Origin: Planctomonas deserti
GTDB lineage: Bacteria > Actinomycetota > Actinomycetes > Actinomycetales > Microbacteriaceae
Direction: 5' to 3'
DNA length: 64,000 nt
Assembly (NCBI RefSeq): GCF_003067705.1
Contig: NZ_QANL01000002.1
Span: 186,001 to 250,000, forward strand
Shown here: positions 1 to 7,840 of the stretch, piece after piece
How the letters are laid out: each line of letters starts with the position of its first letter
Position numbering within the stretch: the stretch's first letter is position 1
Position numbers and translations under genes: made by a program
Notes under the pieces: generated by a model
What the model saw: only the letters and a program-made list of their open reading frames with translations
Databases searched by the model: none
Told to the model about the DNA's origin: nothing

Positions 1-286
1 CCTCGAGTCGGCCGCAGCGGTCGATGCCCGCAGCGGTGACCACGGCGTCGAGTCCGCCGAGCGACTCCGCGACCTCGGTCACCACGCGCTCGACGGCGCG
101 GGTGTCGGACACGTCGACCTGACGCGCCTCGATGCTGCCGTCCGACGGGAGGCCGGAGATGTTGCGGTCGAGCACGATCGGCGTTCCGCCGCCGTCGAGG
201 ACGGCCTGGACGACGGCGGCACCGAGACCGGAAGCGCCGCCGGTGACGAGGACGCGGCCGAGTGGGCGGGTGGTGGGGGCGGGCAT
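1..286 (-). CDS. Short-chain dehydrogenase/reductase (SDR), 3' end outside the window
   Basis: Reading from an ATG at 286 gives a protein starting MPAPTTRPLGRVLVTGGASG, which carries the Rossmann TGGASGLG (TGxxxGxG) cofactor-binding motif near residue 15. A DVSD segment and a TAAGID stretch follow, matching the NNAG-like position of classical SDRs. An AGGAAAGGA ribosome site lies just upstream. Only about 95 residues are present, so the catalytic YxxxK is beyond the edge and the substrate cannot be inferred. It lies 106 nt downstream of the HldE-like gene on the same strand and may belong to the same sugar cluster. The family call is secure; the role is not. Confidence 0.8.
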   Translation of the reverse strand, partial: MPAPTTRPLGRVLVTGGASGLGAAVVQAVLDGGGTPIVLDRNISGLPSDGSIEARQVDVSDTRAVERVVTEVAESLGGLDAVVTAAGIDRCGRLE

Positions 287-384
287 GGGTGTCCTTTCCT
301 GCGCGGATGCGCGTGGGGATGGTGCTTGCCGCCGACGGTGTCGGCGGCTCGGAAGGGCCGGATGGCCGGTAAAAGGAGTGCGCC

Positions 385-402
385 GGTGGGGCTCAGCCCA
401 CC
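385..402 (-). terminator. Possible weak hairpin at the 3' end of the heptose operon
   Basis: GGTGGG (385-390) and CCCACC (397-402) form a 6-bp stem that includes the HldE-like stop codon. On the minus strand a short TTTTA tract follows about 15 nt later. The short stem and distant T-run make this a weak candidate. Confidence 0.22.
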
Positions 403-1760
403 TTGGCGAGGGCCGAGGCGAGGTTGGTCGTCGATCGGCCCGGGTGGTACGGCACTGTCACGGCGGCGCCGCCCCATTCGGCGAGCAGCGCCGCCTCCGG
501 GAGCTCGTCCGCGACGTAGTCGCCGCCCTTGACCCAGAGGTCCGGCTGGATGCGCCGAAGGACGGCCTCGGGCGTGTCCTCCTCGAAGACGATCACCGCA
601 TCCACGCACTCCAGCGCGAGCAGGAGGTCGACCCTGTCGGCCTCGTCCATGATCGGGCGGGACGGACCCTTGAGCCGGCGCACGGAGTCGTTCGAGTTGA
701 GGCACACGATGAGGCAGTCGCCGAGCTGGCGGGCGGCCGAGAGAGCGCGCGCGTGCCCCGCGTGCAGCAGGTCGAAGCAGCCGCCGGTCGCCACGACGGT
801 GCCGCCGGCGCGCCTGGTGTCGTGCACGACCTGGAGCGCCTCGACGGCCTCGCCGCGGAAGGCGGTCGCGTTGTCGGGGGAGGCGAGCGACGCCACCCCG
901 CCCGCGGCCAGGAAGGCGGCGGCCTCGGACACGGCCGCGCGGAGCGCGTCACCGATGTCCTCACCCCGCGCGAGCGCGACGACGAGCGACGCGGCGAGCC
1001 GGTCGCCCGCGCCGCACGGATCGGAGGTGCGCACCTCGGGAGCGGGCACGACGAGCGGGAGGTGGGACCCCTCGGCCGCGTCGAGCAGCGCGCCGCGCGA
1101 GCCCAGCGTGACCACGACGGCCCGGCAACCCCAGCGGGCGCGGAGCTCCGCGGCGGCGCTCGTGGCGCCGCGCACGTCGGACACCGCTGCGCCGGTCGCC
1201 CGGCTCGCCTCGGCGAGGTTGGGGGTGACCGCCCACGCGCCGGACACCGGCTCGGAGCCGCGGGGGTGCGGGTCCCAGACGAGCGGCGCCGCGGCGGCCC
1301 GGGCGTTCAGCGCCTCGCGTAGCCGCGCGTTCTCGGTGAGGCCGCGCCCGTAGTCGGCGACCACCACGGCGTCCGCGCTGCCGATGGCCGCGAGCATCTC
1401 GTCCGTCACCTCGGGGACCGGCGGGACCGCGCAGCCCTCGTCGATGCGGGCGAGCGACTGCCCGGCGGCGCGGACGCGCGTCTTCACCGGGGTCGGAGCG
1501 CCGCTCGGCCCGCTGACCACAGTCACGCCCTGCAGGGCCTCGCGCAGCTCACGCGACCGGTCGTCGTCGGAGAGCACGGTGACGAGGGTCACGTCGTGCC
1601 CGTCCCGGGCCAGCATGGTCGCCACGAGGCCCGCGCCGCCGGCCCGCCGCTCGGTCTGCTGCACGTCGATGACGGGCACGGGCGCGTCCGGGCTGAGCCG
1701 GTCGGCGCTGCCGAGCAGATCGACGTCGAGCAGCACGTCTCCCACGATTGCGATGCGCAT
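393..1760 (-). CDS. hldE: HldE-like bifunctional heptose-7-phosphate kinase / heptose-1-phosphate nucleotidyltransferase
   Basis: The 455-aa protein is close to the length of known HldE fusions. Residues 1 to about 310 are a PfkB-family sugar kinase, with the C-terminal signature DPCGAGDRLAA near residue 245. From about 320 to the end is a cytidylyltransferase-fold domain with GGCFDLLHAGH (the HxGH nucleotide-binding motif) and a terminal RSTTNL. In characterised homologues the kinase phosphorylates D-glycero-D-manno-heptose-7-phosphate at C1 and the second domain activates the 1-phosphate with a nucleotide. The ATG at 1760 overlaps the GmhA-like stop by one base (TGATG), so the genes are probably translationally coupled. 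Long antisense frames here are shadows. The nucleotide used (ADP or another) cannot be read from sequence. Confidence 0.88.
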   Translation of the reverse strand: MRIAIVGDVLLDVDLLGSADRLSPDAPVPVIDVQQTERRAGGAGLVATMLARDGHDVTLVTVLSDDDRSRELREALQGVTVVSGPSGAPTPVKTRVRAAGQSLARIDEGCAVPPVPEVTDEMLAAIGSADAVVVADYGRGLTENARLREALNARAAAAPLVWDPHPRGSEPVSGAWAVTPNLAEASRATGAAVSDVRGATSAAAELRARWGCRAVVVTLGSRGALLDAAEGSHLPLVVPAPEVRTSDPCGAGDRLAASLVVALARGEDIGDALRAAVSEAAAFLAAGGVASLASPDNATAFRGEAVEALQVVHDTRRAGGTVVATGGCFDLLHAGHARALSAARQLGDCLIVCLNSNDSVRRLKGPSRPIMDEADRVDLLLALECVDAVIVFEEDTPEAVLRRIQPDLWVKGGDYVADELPEAALLAEWGGAAVTVPYHPGRSTTNLASALAKVG

Positions 1761-2407
1761 CAGGACACCCCGTCCAGGATCGAGATCTGCCGGTCGAACA
1801 CGCGGCACAGGGCGTGCACGGCGATGAGCTGCGCCTCCTGCACGCTCGCCGACGGGCCGGGCAGGGCGATGAAGTCGTCGCACTCCGCCGTCAGCGGGTT
1901 CGGTCCCTGGCCGGTGAGCGCCCAGGTGGTCGCCCCGACCTCCGCGGCCGCCCGGGCCGCGAGAAGGAGGTTCGGGCTGCGGCCGCTCGTGGACAGGAGC
2001 ACGACGATGTCGCCGGGACGGGCGTGCGCCCGCACCTGACGGGCGAACACCTCGTCGAAGCCGTAGTCGTTGCCGATGGCGGTGATGCTCGACGTCTCGG
2101 CGTTCAGCGCGATGGCCGAGAACGCCCGGCGCTCGCCGTCGAACCGGCCGACGAGCTCGGCCGTCAGGTGCTGGGCCTCGGCCGCGGATCCGCCGTTGCC
2201 CGCCGCGAGCAGCCGGCTCCCGGCGTTCAGCCGGCTTGCCAGCTCGGCGCCCCACGCCGCCAGGTGGTCGGCCTCGCCGCGCAGCGCGTCGAGCACGGGG
2301 GACAGGGCGGCCACGTGGTCCTCGACCACGCGGGAGTCGGCCACGGACGGCGCGACGAGGCCGGCGGCCGCCCCGGCCGGCCGGGACGAAATCTGGTCGA
2401 CGGTCAT
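1760..2407 (-). CDS. gmhA: GmhA-like phosphoheptose isomerase (SIS domain)
   Basis: The 215-aa SIS-domain protein carries GNGGSAAEAQHL at residues 70-81 and STSGRSPN at 139-146, the phosphosugar-binding signatures of GmhA. It also has ALNAETSSITAIGNDYGFDEVFARQV at about 100-125, which closely follows the family. GmhA converts sedoheptulose-7-phosphate to D-glycero-D-manno-heptose-7-phosphate, the substrate of the adjacent kinase. The start overlaps the upstream glycosyltransferase stop by 4 nt and the stop overlaps the HldE-like start by 1 nt. Position within the cluster supports phosphoheptose rather than another sugar phosphate. Confidence 0.87.
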   Translation of the reverse strand: MTVDQISSRPAGAAAGLVAPSVADSRVVEDHVAALSPVLDALRGEADHLAAWGAELASRLNAGSRLLAAGNGGSAAEAQHLTAELVGRFDGERRAFSAIALNAETSSITAIGNDYGFDEVFARQVRAHARPGDIVVLLSTSGRSPNLLLAARAAAEVGATTWALTGQGPNPLTAECDDFIALPGPSASVQEAQLIAVHALCRVFDRQISILDGVS

Positions 2408-3663
2408 CGGAGCGCTCCCTCGGTTGTGCCGGCACCCACGCCCTGCGTGGCCCTGCGGATGGTTCGTCGGTAGGCCTCGGCGGTGTCGGCGGCCACGCGG
2501 TCCCAGGAGTACCGCGACTCCATGCGCGCCCGCCCGGCGGCACCCAGCCTCCGCCGCAGCGGCTCGTCGTCGAGCAGCGTTGCGAGGGCCGCCGCGATGG
2601 CGTCGGGGTTCCTCGGCGGCACGTGCAGGCCGGTCTCGCCGTGCACGACGCTGTCGGTGAGACCGCCGACGGCGCTGACCACCGCGGGAACGCCGCAGGC
2701 CGCTGCCTCGAGCGGCACGATTCCGAACGGCTCGTACCAGGGTGCGCAGACCACGGCGTCCGCCGAGCGCAGCACGCGCGGCAGCTCGGCCTGCGCCACC
2801 TGCCCGCGGATGTGCACGCGGTCGGCAACCCCGAGCTGCCGGGCGAGGTCCTCCAGCCGCCGCACCTCCGGGTCGTCGCGCAGGTCGCTCACCCCGCCGG
2901 AGCCGCCGACGACGACGAGCTCGACGTCGGTGCGGCCGAGGTCGGCCAGGCGGGCCATTGCGGTGACGACGAGGTCCACACCCTTGCGCTGCACCAGGCG
3001 GCCGACCGAGAGGATGCGGTGGGGCTGCCCCTTGGGCTCGGCCGGGCCCGCCGGCAGGAAGCGGCCGGTGTCGACGCCGCAAGGGACGACGGTGATCGAG
3101 TCGCCGGGCACGCCGAGGGCCACGAGCTCGAGGGCCTCGTCCGTGCAGGTGGCGAGCACGCCGTCCGCGGTGCGTCCCACCTCCGGCTCGAGGTGCTCCC
3201 GCTCGGCGGGGCTCGAGTCCGCGGCGCCCTGGTGGCGGCGCTTGACGACGCCGAGCGCGTGGAAGGTCTGCACGACGGGCAGCGGCCGGAGCGGCGCGAC
3301 GCGACGGGCGGCGTCCAGCGCCGCGACGCCGGACATCCAGAAGTGGCCGTGCACGATGTCCGGGCGGACCCGCTCCCAGTCGGCAACGAGCCCGTCGGCG
3401 AGGGCGGGCAGGAACGGCAGGAGCGCGTCCTTGGGAACGCGCTCGGCCGGTCCCGCGTCCAGGTGCACGACCTCGACGCCGGGGGCGAGGGGCACCCGCG
3501 CCGGCAGGCTCGGGTCGTCGCGGCGGGTGTAGACGGTCACCTCGTGGCCCTGGCGGCCGAGGGCGCTCGACAGCGCGGCGACGTGCACGTTCTGGCCGCC
3601 GGCGTCCACCCCGCCGATGGCGGCGAGGGGACTGGCGTGCTCCGACACCATCGCGATCCTCAT
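2404..3663 (-). CDS. Glycosyltransferase, GT4 family
   Basis: The 419-aa GT-B fold protein has an N-terminal MRIAMVSEHASPLAAIGGVD segment with the GGVDAGGQNVHVAAL loop typical of retaining GT4 enzymes. The C-terminal donor-site motif EPFGIVPLEAAACGVPAV provides the E-x7-E pair near residues 310-318. SVGRLVQRKGVD marks the start of the second Rossmann domain. The layout resembles the sucrose-synthase/MshA branch of GT4. Donor and acceptor are unknown; location inside the heptose operon suggests assembly of a cell-surface glycan. It overlaps both neighbours by 4 nt. Confidence 0.88.
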   Translation of the reverse strand: MRIAMVSEHASPLAAIGGVDAGGQNVHVAALSSALGRQGHEVTVYTRRDDPSLPARVPLAPGVEVVHLDAGPAERVPKDALLPFLPALADGLVADWERVRPDIVHGHFWMSGVAALDAARRVAPLRPLPVVQTFHALGVVKRRHQGAADSSPAEREHLEPEVGRTADGVLATCTDEALELVALGVPGDSITVVPCGVDTGRFLPAGPAEPKGQPHRILSVGRLVQRKGVDLVVTAMARLADLGRTDVELVVVGGSGGVSDLRDDPEVRRLEDLARQLGVADRVHIRGQVAQAELPRVLRSADAVVCAPWYEPFGIVPLEAAACGVPAVVSAVGGLTDSVVHGETGLHVPPRNPDAIAAALATLLDDEPLRRRLGAAGRARMESRYSWDRVAADTAEAYRRTIRRATQGVGAGTTEGALR

Positions 3664-4682
3664 TCGAGGGATCCCGTCGTGGCGCCGGCCGGTGCGAGGA
3701 GCGTGCGGTTGCGGCGGGCGTGCGTCTCGACCGCGTCCTCGAGCAGCTCGTCCCAGCGGTTCTGGTACGTGGCGAGCGAGTAGTGCTCCCGGGCGAACTC
3801 CCGGGCCACCAGGCCGCGGGCGCGGGCCTCGTCGGGGTTGTCGAGCAGCAGGCGGGCGGCCCGGACGAGCTCGTCGACGTCGGCGGAGATGGCGCCGGCC
3901 TCAGGCGGGACCGCGCGCGACGCCTCCGTGGTCGCGAGGGCGACGACGGGCATCGCGAGGTGCATGGCCTCGAGCAGGGACAGGCCCAGGGAGGTCCAGC
4001 GGAGCGGGTGCACGTAGACCCGGCAGTCCGCGAGGCTGGCGTGCAGCCGGCGGGTGGGCAGGTCGCCGCCGTAGACGAGCCGGTCCTCGTCGAGGGACAG
4101 CGCCTCGGGCAGCAGGTCGGCCGCGATCCCGAACGCCCGCAACCGCCCCACGGCGGCGAACCGCGGGAGCAGGTCGGTGCCGGTGACGCGCCAGCGCCGC
4201 ACGGGCTCGTTGATGACGACGCCGAGCTCGCGCTGCGATCCCGTGTACAGGGCGCCGGGGTCGGGGATGCCGTGTTCGATGACGACGGTGGGCGCCGAGC
4301 CGGTGTCCCAGATCAGCCGGTTGAAGTGGGTGACGTGGGCGATGGGGATGTCGCTGCGCTCGGCGAGGGGGTGCACCGAGTTCGGCACGCCCTCCTTGGG
4401 GGTGTTGTGCTCCACGAAGACGGCGGGCACGTCGACGCCGAGGCGCCGGCCGAGCAGCCGCTCCGCGTCACCGATCTCCTCGACGCGCTGCAGCACGACG
4501 ACGTCGATCTGCTCGTCGCGGAGCTTCCGCTCGTCCACCTCGTGCACCGAGTCGGGCCAGCCGCGGAGGTTCCCCTCGGGGGAGGCGAGCTTCTCCGCCG
4601 TGGTCGGCACCACGTACTCGTGCCGCCCTTGCACGAACGCGTCCATCCAGCCGCCGTGCACATGCCAGACCAGGATCCTCAC
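3660..4682 (-). CDS. Glycosyltransferase, GT4-like
   Basis: The GTG at 4682 is chosen as start: it overlaps the previous stop as GTGA and gives VRILVWHVHGGWMDAF, a normal glycosyltransferase N-terminus. An upstream in-frame ATG only adds an arginine-rich shadow of the neighbouring gene. The 340-aa protein contains VEHNTPKEG, an HVTHFNRLIWD segment, and the C-terminal SLGLSLLEAMHLAMPVVAL motif, equivalent to the GT4 donor-binding region. A conserved acidic residue lies in LLEAM. Sugar specificity is unknown. The gene sits in the middle of a six-gene overlapping run with heptose synthesis genes on both sides. Confidence 0.82.
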   Translation of the reverse strand: MRILVWHVHGGWMDAFVQGRHEYVVPTTAEKLASPEGNLRGWPDSVHEVDERKLRDEQIDVVVLQRVEEIGDAERLLGRRLGVDVPAVFVEHNTPKEGVPNSVHPLAERSDIPIAHVTHFNRLIWDTGSAPTVVIEHGIPDPGALYTGSQRELGVVINEPVRRWRVTGTDLLPRFAAVGRLRAFGIAADLLPEALSLDEDRLVYGGDLPTRRLHASLADCRVYVHPLRWTSLGLSLLEAMHLAMPVVALATTEASRAVPPEAGAISADVDELVRAARLLLDNPDEARARGLVAREFAREHYSLATYQNRWDELLEDAVETHARRNRTLLAPAGATTGSLE

Positions 4683-5839
4683 GCGGGCACCCCGTTTCTC
4701 TCTCGTCGGTCGGATTGCGGCGCTTCGGGTCCGTGCACCGCCGGCTGCGACTCGGGCTGCCGCGGTGCGGCGTGCCGCGATGCGACTGTCAGCCTCAGGC
4801 ACGCGGCCAACGCCTCCTCCGGGCTGACGTTCGCGAGGCAGGGGTGCCCGGGCACGGGACACACCCGTGCCCGCGACCCCGCGCACCGCTCGGTCTGATC
4901 GCCGAGCAGCTCGATCGGCACCCCGTAGGGCGCCCAGCGGATCGCTGGGACGACCGGCGAGAACAGGCTGACGATCGGCGTGCCCACCGCGGCGGCCAGG
5001 TGGGCGGGGCCGGTGTTCCCGGCGACGACCACGGTGGCGCGCTCGAGGACGCCGGCCAGCGTCGGCAGGTCGGTGCGGCCGCCGAGGTCGAGGGCGATGC
5101 CGTCGGCCACGTGCTCGGTGAGCTCACGCTCGCCGGGGCCCCCCGTGACCACGACCGTGTCACCACGGGCCACGAGCAGCCGCACCAGGTCGCGGGCGGA
5201 GTCCGCGGGCCAGGCCCGGGCGGGCACGGCCGCGCCCGGGTGCACCACGACGTACGGCTCGTCGCCGACGAGGGCCGAGACGTCCGGCGTTGGAAGCACG
5301 GCGAGCCGGCCGTCGTCGCCCTCCGGCAGGTCGAAGCCCGCGGCGCGGGCGATCGTCAGGGCGCGCTCGACCTCGGGCTGGTCCTCGGGGAAGTCCTCGC
5401 CGGGGCGCAGGCGCACGTCGAGCAGGCTCCCCGCGAAGTCGACGGACGCGCCGACGATCCGCTCCACCATCGCGAGCCGCAGCAGCAGGGCGAGGGGGAG
5501 GGGGGACTGGTGGAACGAGGTCAGGATGACCGCGACGTCCGGTCGCGCGGCCGGGGTCGCATCCCCGGCGGTGCCGCCGTCGCCGGTGCCGCCGAGCAGC
5601 GCGTCCAGCTCGGCGAGGTGCTCCGCGGTCACGGCCGGAGCGGGGTCGGAGATCCACGGGCAGGCCCAGGTGAGCACGCGGTCAACGCCGGGGAGCGCGG
5701 CGGCCGCGGCGGCGCCCTGCGGGCCGCACAGCATCACGACCTCGTCCACGTCCGGATGCGCGGCGACGGCTCGCACCGCGGGGCCGGCGAGCAGCACGTC
5801 GCCCGCGCTGTCCAGGCGCGCCACGAGCACGCGCGTCAC
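4679..5839 (-). CDS. Glycosyltransferase family 9 (heptosyltransferase-like)
   Basis: The GTG at 5839 overlaps the GmhB-like stop as GTGA and yields VTRVLVARLDSAGDVLLAGP, the N-terminal acceptor-domain signature of GT9 enzymes. The 386-aa protein also has VVHPGAAVPARAWPADSARDL at about 250-270 and VVAGNTGPAHLAAAVGTPIVSLFSP at about 305-330, matching the donor-binding D/N-T-G-x-x-H motif of WaaC/WaaF-type enzymes. GT9 members transfer heptose from ADP-heptose in Gram-negative LPS; the acceptor here must differ if the host is Gram-positive. The C-terminus has several cysteines (RCAGSRARVCPVPGHPC), a tail seen in some GT9 proteins. Confidence 0.88.
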   Translation of the reverse strand: MTRVLVARLDSAGDVLLAGPAVRAVAAHPDVDEVVMLCGPQGAAAAAALPGVDRVLTWACPWISDPAPAVTAEHLAELDALLGGTGDGGTAGDATPAARPDVAVILTSFHQSPLPLALLLRLAMVERIVGASVDFAGSLLDVRLRPGEDFPEDQPEVERALTIARAAGFDLPEGDDGRLAVLPTPDVSALVGDEPYVVVHPGAAVPARAWPADSARDLVRLLVARGDTVVVTGGPGERELTEHVADGIALDLGGRTDLPTLAGVLERATVVVAGNTGPAHLAAAVGTPIVSLFSPVVPAIRWAPYGVPIELLGDQTERCAGSRARVCPVPGHPCLANVSPEEALAACLRLTVASRHAAPRQPESQPAVHGPEAPQSDRRERNGVPA

Positions 5840-6426
5840 GATGCGGCCCCATCCCGGGCGGCGTCGTCCGCCACGACCGCATGCCGCTCGGCACCCGCGA
5901 AGAGCAGCCCGACCGCGCCGGCGAGGTCTGCGGCGACGAGGTCGGCGTCCCGCACCTCCTCCGGGAGGGTGACGTCCGTCGGCACGAGCACCCCGCGGGC
6001 TCCCGCGGCACGCGCCGCGCCCATGTCGGCGCCGATGTCGCCGATGACGGCGACGGTCGTCGGGTCGACGCCGAGCGCGGCCGCGGCGTCCTGCACCATG
6101 CCGGGGCGCGGCTTCCGGCACCGGCAGTCGTCCTCCGGCCCGTGCGGGCAGACGCACCAGACGTCGAAGGGCCCGAGGAGGCGGTCGACCTCGCGGTTGA
6201 CAGCGTCCACCTGCTCGCGCGTGATGATGCCGCGGGCGATGCCGGACTGATTGCTCACGACGCCGATGGGCACACCCTTGTCGCGCAGCCCCTGCACGGT
6301 CTCGCGGGCCGTCGGCATGGCGACGACGAGGCTCGGGTCGCCGTTGTACGGCACGTCGACGACGAGCGTGCCGTCCCGGTCGAACAGGACGGCCCGCGGC
6401 GCGGGGGAGGAGTCGTGGTGGTGCAC
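5836..6426 (-). CDS. gmhB: GmhB-like heptose-bisphosphate phosphatase (HAD family)
   Basis: The 196-aa HAD phosphatase has FDRDGTL at 15-21, with nucleophile Asp16 and acid/base Asp18. VVSNQSG follows at about 56-62. A zinc-binding loop WCVCPHGPEDDCRCRKP holds Cys91, Cys93, His95, Cys101 and Cys103, and IGDIGADMGAA supplies motif IV. This zinc loop is diagnostic of the histidinol-phosphatase/GmhB branch, which removes the C7 phosphate of heptose-1,7-bisphosphate between the two HldE reactions. It is the first gene of the leftward run, so its promoter should lie in 6427-6695. Confidence 0.88.
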   Translation of the reverse strand: MHHHDSSPAPRAVLFDRDGTLVVDVPYNGDPSLVVAMPTARETVQGLRDKGVPIGVVSNQSGIARGIITREQVDAVNREVDRLLGPFDVWCVCPHGPEDDCRCRKPRPGMVQDAAAALGVDPTTVAVIGDIGADMGAARAAGARGVLVPTDVTLPEEVRDADLVAADLAGAVGLLFAGAERHAVVADDAARDGAAS

Positions 6427-6695
6427 GGAAGAAGCAGTTCCCCGGGAGTGCCCGGGGTAAACCTCGCGGCGAGCACTTCTTCTCCTCCGTCTTGCGGCCG
6501 TCCCTCCGCCCTCGGATGTGGTGTCGTTCCCATCCCTGTACCGCTGTGACGGGCTCCCCCGGCTCGCTCTGCCGGGTCGCGCCGGAGCTCGGCTCTCCCG
6601 TCGGGCGTCGCTATCGGTGCCTCCCGATCGGTGTCTTGCCTTCCACCACCACCGTCGCGTCTCCGGCCCCTCGCGGGGTCTGAGAGGGTTGTGCC
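6427..6695. promoter_or_regulatory. Divergent intergenic region between gmhB and a GT9 gene
   Basis: This 269-bp gap separates two divergently transcribed units and must hold promoters for both the leftward heptose operon and the rightward GT9 gene. A GAGAGG ribosome site lies just before the ATG at 6696. No convincing -35/-10 pair or operator palindrome could be picked out by eye. Confidence 0.4.
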
Positions 6696-7682
6696 ATGCG
6701 AATCTTCGACGAGACGTGGCTGGCCGAGAATCCGGACCGCCCGGTGATCCTCGCGCTGCGGGCGCTCAAGCTCGGCGACATCCTGGTCGCCGTCCCCGCG
6801 CTCAAGGCCATCCGCCGCACCTACCCCGACCACGCCTTCGTGCTCGCCGTCCCGCGCTGGCTCGAGCCGATCGTCGAGCTGATCGGCGGCGTCGACGCGC
6901 TGCTGCCCACCCCCGGGCTCAACGACCTGCTTCCCGTGCCGCCCGGCCGCATCGACATCGCGGTCAACCTGCACGGCAACGGCCCCGAGAGCCGCCGCAT
7001 CGTCGAGGCGCTCGAGCCGCGCGTGATCATGGGGCACAAGAACGAGACGTACGACGGCCCGGAATGGGAGGACGGCGTGCTCGAGCGGTACCGCTGGGCG
7101 CGCATCGTCACCTGGCACGGGATGCCGGCCGACCCGGACGACGTCGCCCTGCAGGCGCCCGCCGTGCCCTCGGCCGCGCCCGGCGCCATCCTCGTACACG
7201 TCGGCGCGTTCTACGGATCGCGGCACTGGCCCACCGAGCGCTTCGCCGCCGTCGCCTCCGCCCTTCGCGAGGAGGGCCACACCGTGCTCTTCACGGGCAG
7301 CGCCGCCGAGCGCGCCCGAGCCGAGGAGGTGGCGCGGCTGGGCGGCTTCGACGACGACTCCGTGCTCGCGGGGGAGATCGCCCTCGACGAGTTCGCGGCC
7401 CTCATCCGCGAGGCCCGCGTCGTCGTCTCCGCCGACACCGGCGCCGCCCACCTCGCCTCCGCCTACGCGGTGCCCTCGGTCGTCCTCTTCGGGCCGGCGC
7501 CCGTCGAGGAGTGGGGTCCGCCGACGACCGGCCCGCACATCACCCTGACCGACGCGAGCAAGCGCGTGGGCGACGCCTTCGCGGCCACCCCGGACCCGGC
7601 GATCCTCGCGGTCACCGTCGACGACGTCCTCGAGGCGGTCCACTCCCTCTCGCTCGACCGCGCCGAGGTCCCCACCCCCTGA
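6696..7682 (+). CDS. Glycosyltransferase family 9 (ADP-heptose:LPS heptosyltransferase-like)
   Basis: The 328-aa GT9 protein opens with ILALRALKLGDILVAVPALK, the acceptor-side signature. It carries LVHVGAFYGSRHWPTERFAAV at about 167-187, the heptose-nucleotide binding loop, and VVSADTGAAHLASAYAVPSVV at about 246-266. A final FGPAPVEEWGPP is typical of the family. It is the second GT9 gene in the cluster and is transcribed away from the gmhB operon. Two heptosyltransferase-like genes with hldE, gmhA and gmhB make heptose the most economical donor hypothesis, but other nucleotide sugars are possible. Confidence 0.87.
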   Translation: MRIFDETWLAENPDRPVILALRALKLGDILVAVPALKAIRRTYPDHAFVLAVPRWLEPIVELIGGVDALLPTPGLNDLLPVPPGRIDIAVNLHGNGPESRRIVEALEPRVIMGHKNETYDGPEWEDGVLERYRWARIVTWHGMPADPDDVALQAPAVPSAAPGAILVHVGAFYGSRHWPTERFAAVASALREEGHTVLFTGSAAERARAEEVARLGGFDDDSVLAGEIALDEFAALIREARVVVSADTGAAHLASAYAVPSVVLFGPAPVEEWGPPTTGPHITLTDASKRVGDAFAATPDPAILAVTVDDVLEAVHSLSLDRAEVPTP

Positions 7683-7694
7683 CCGCGAGACCCC

Positions 7695-7840
7695 ACGGTC
7701 CCTGAGCCTGTCGAAGGGACGTAACGGTGAGGTGCGGGCGGACAACCCCGACGGTCCCTGAGCCTGTCGAAGGGACGGAACCAGCGCGCCTTGCGTCCCT
7801 TCGACAAGCTCAGGGACCGTGGTGAACCTCAGGGACCGTG
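7695..7840. repeat. Three copies plus a half copy of a 27-bp REP-like palindrome
   Basis: Copies lie at 7695-7721 and 7751-7777 (direct) and 7794-7820 (inverted). The consensus core is GGTCCCTGAGCCTGTCGAAG followed by GGAC. The outer GTCCCT and AGGGAC pair, so each copy can form a short hairpin. A half copy at 7828-7840 overlaps the end of the HNH gene. They fill the gap between two convergent genes. Confidence 0.85.

Noticed and set aside
132-1322. Open frame of 396 codons on the plus strand across the SDR and hldE
   Set aside because: Arginine/glycine-rich shadow without motif or ribosome site; the minus-strand genes explain the region.
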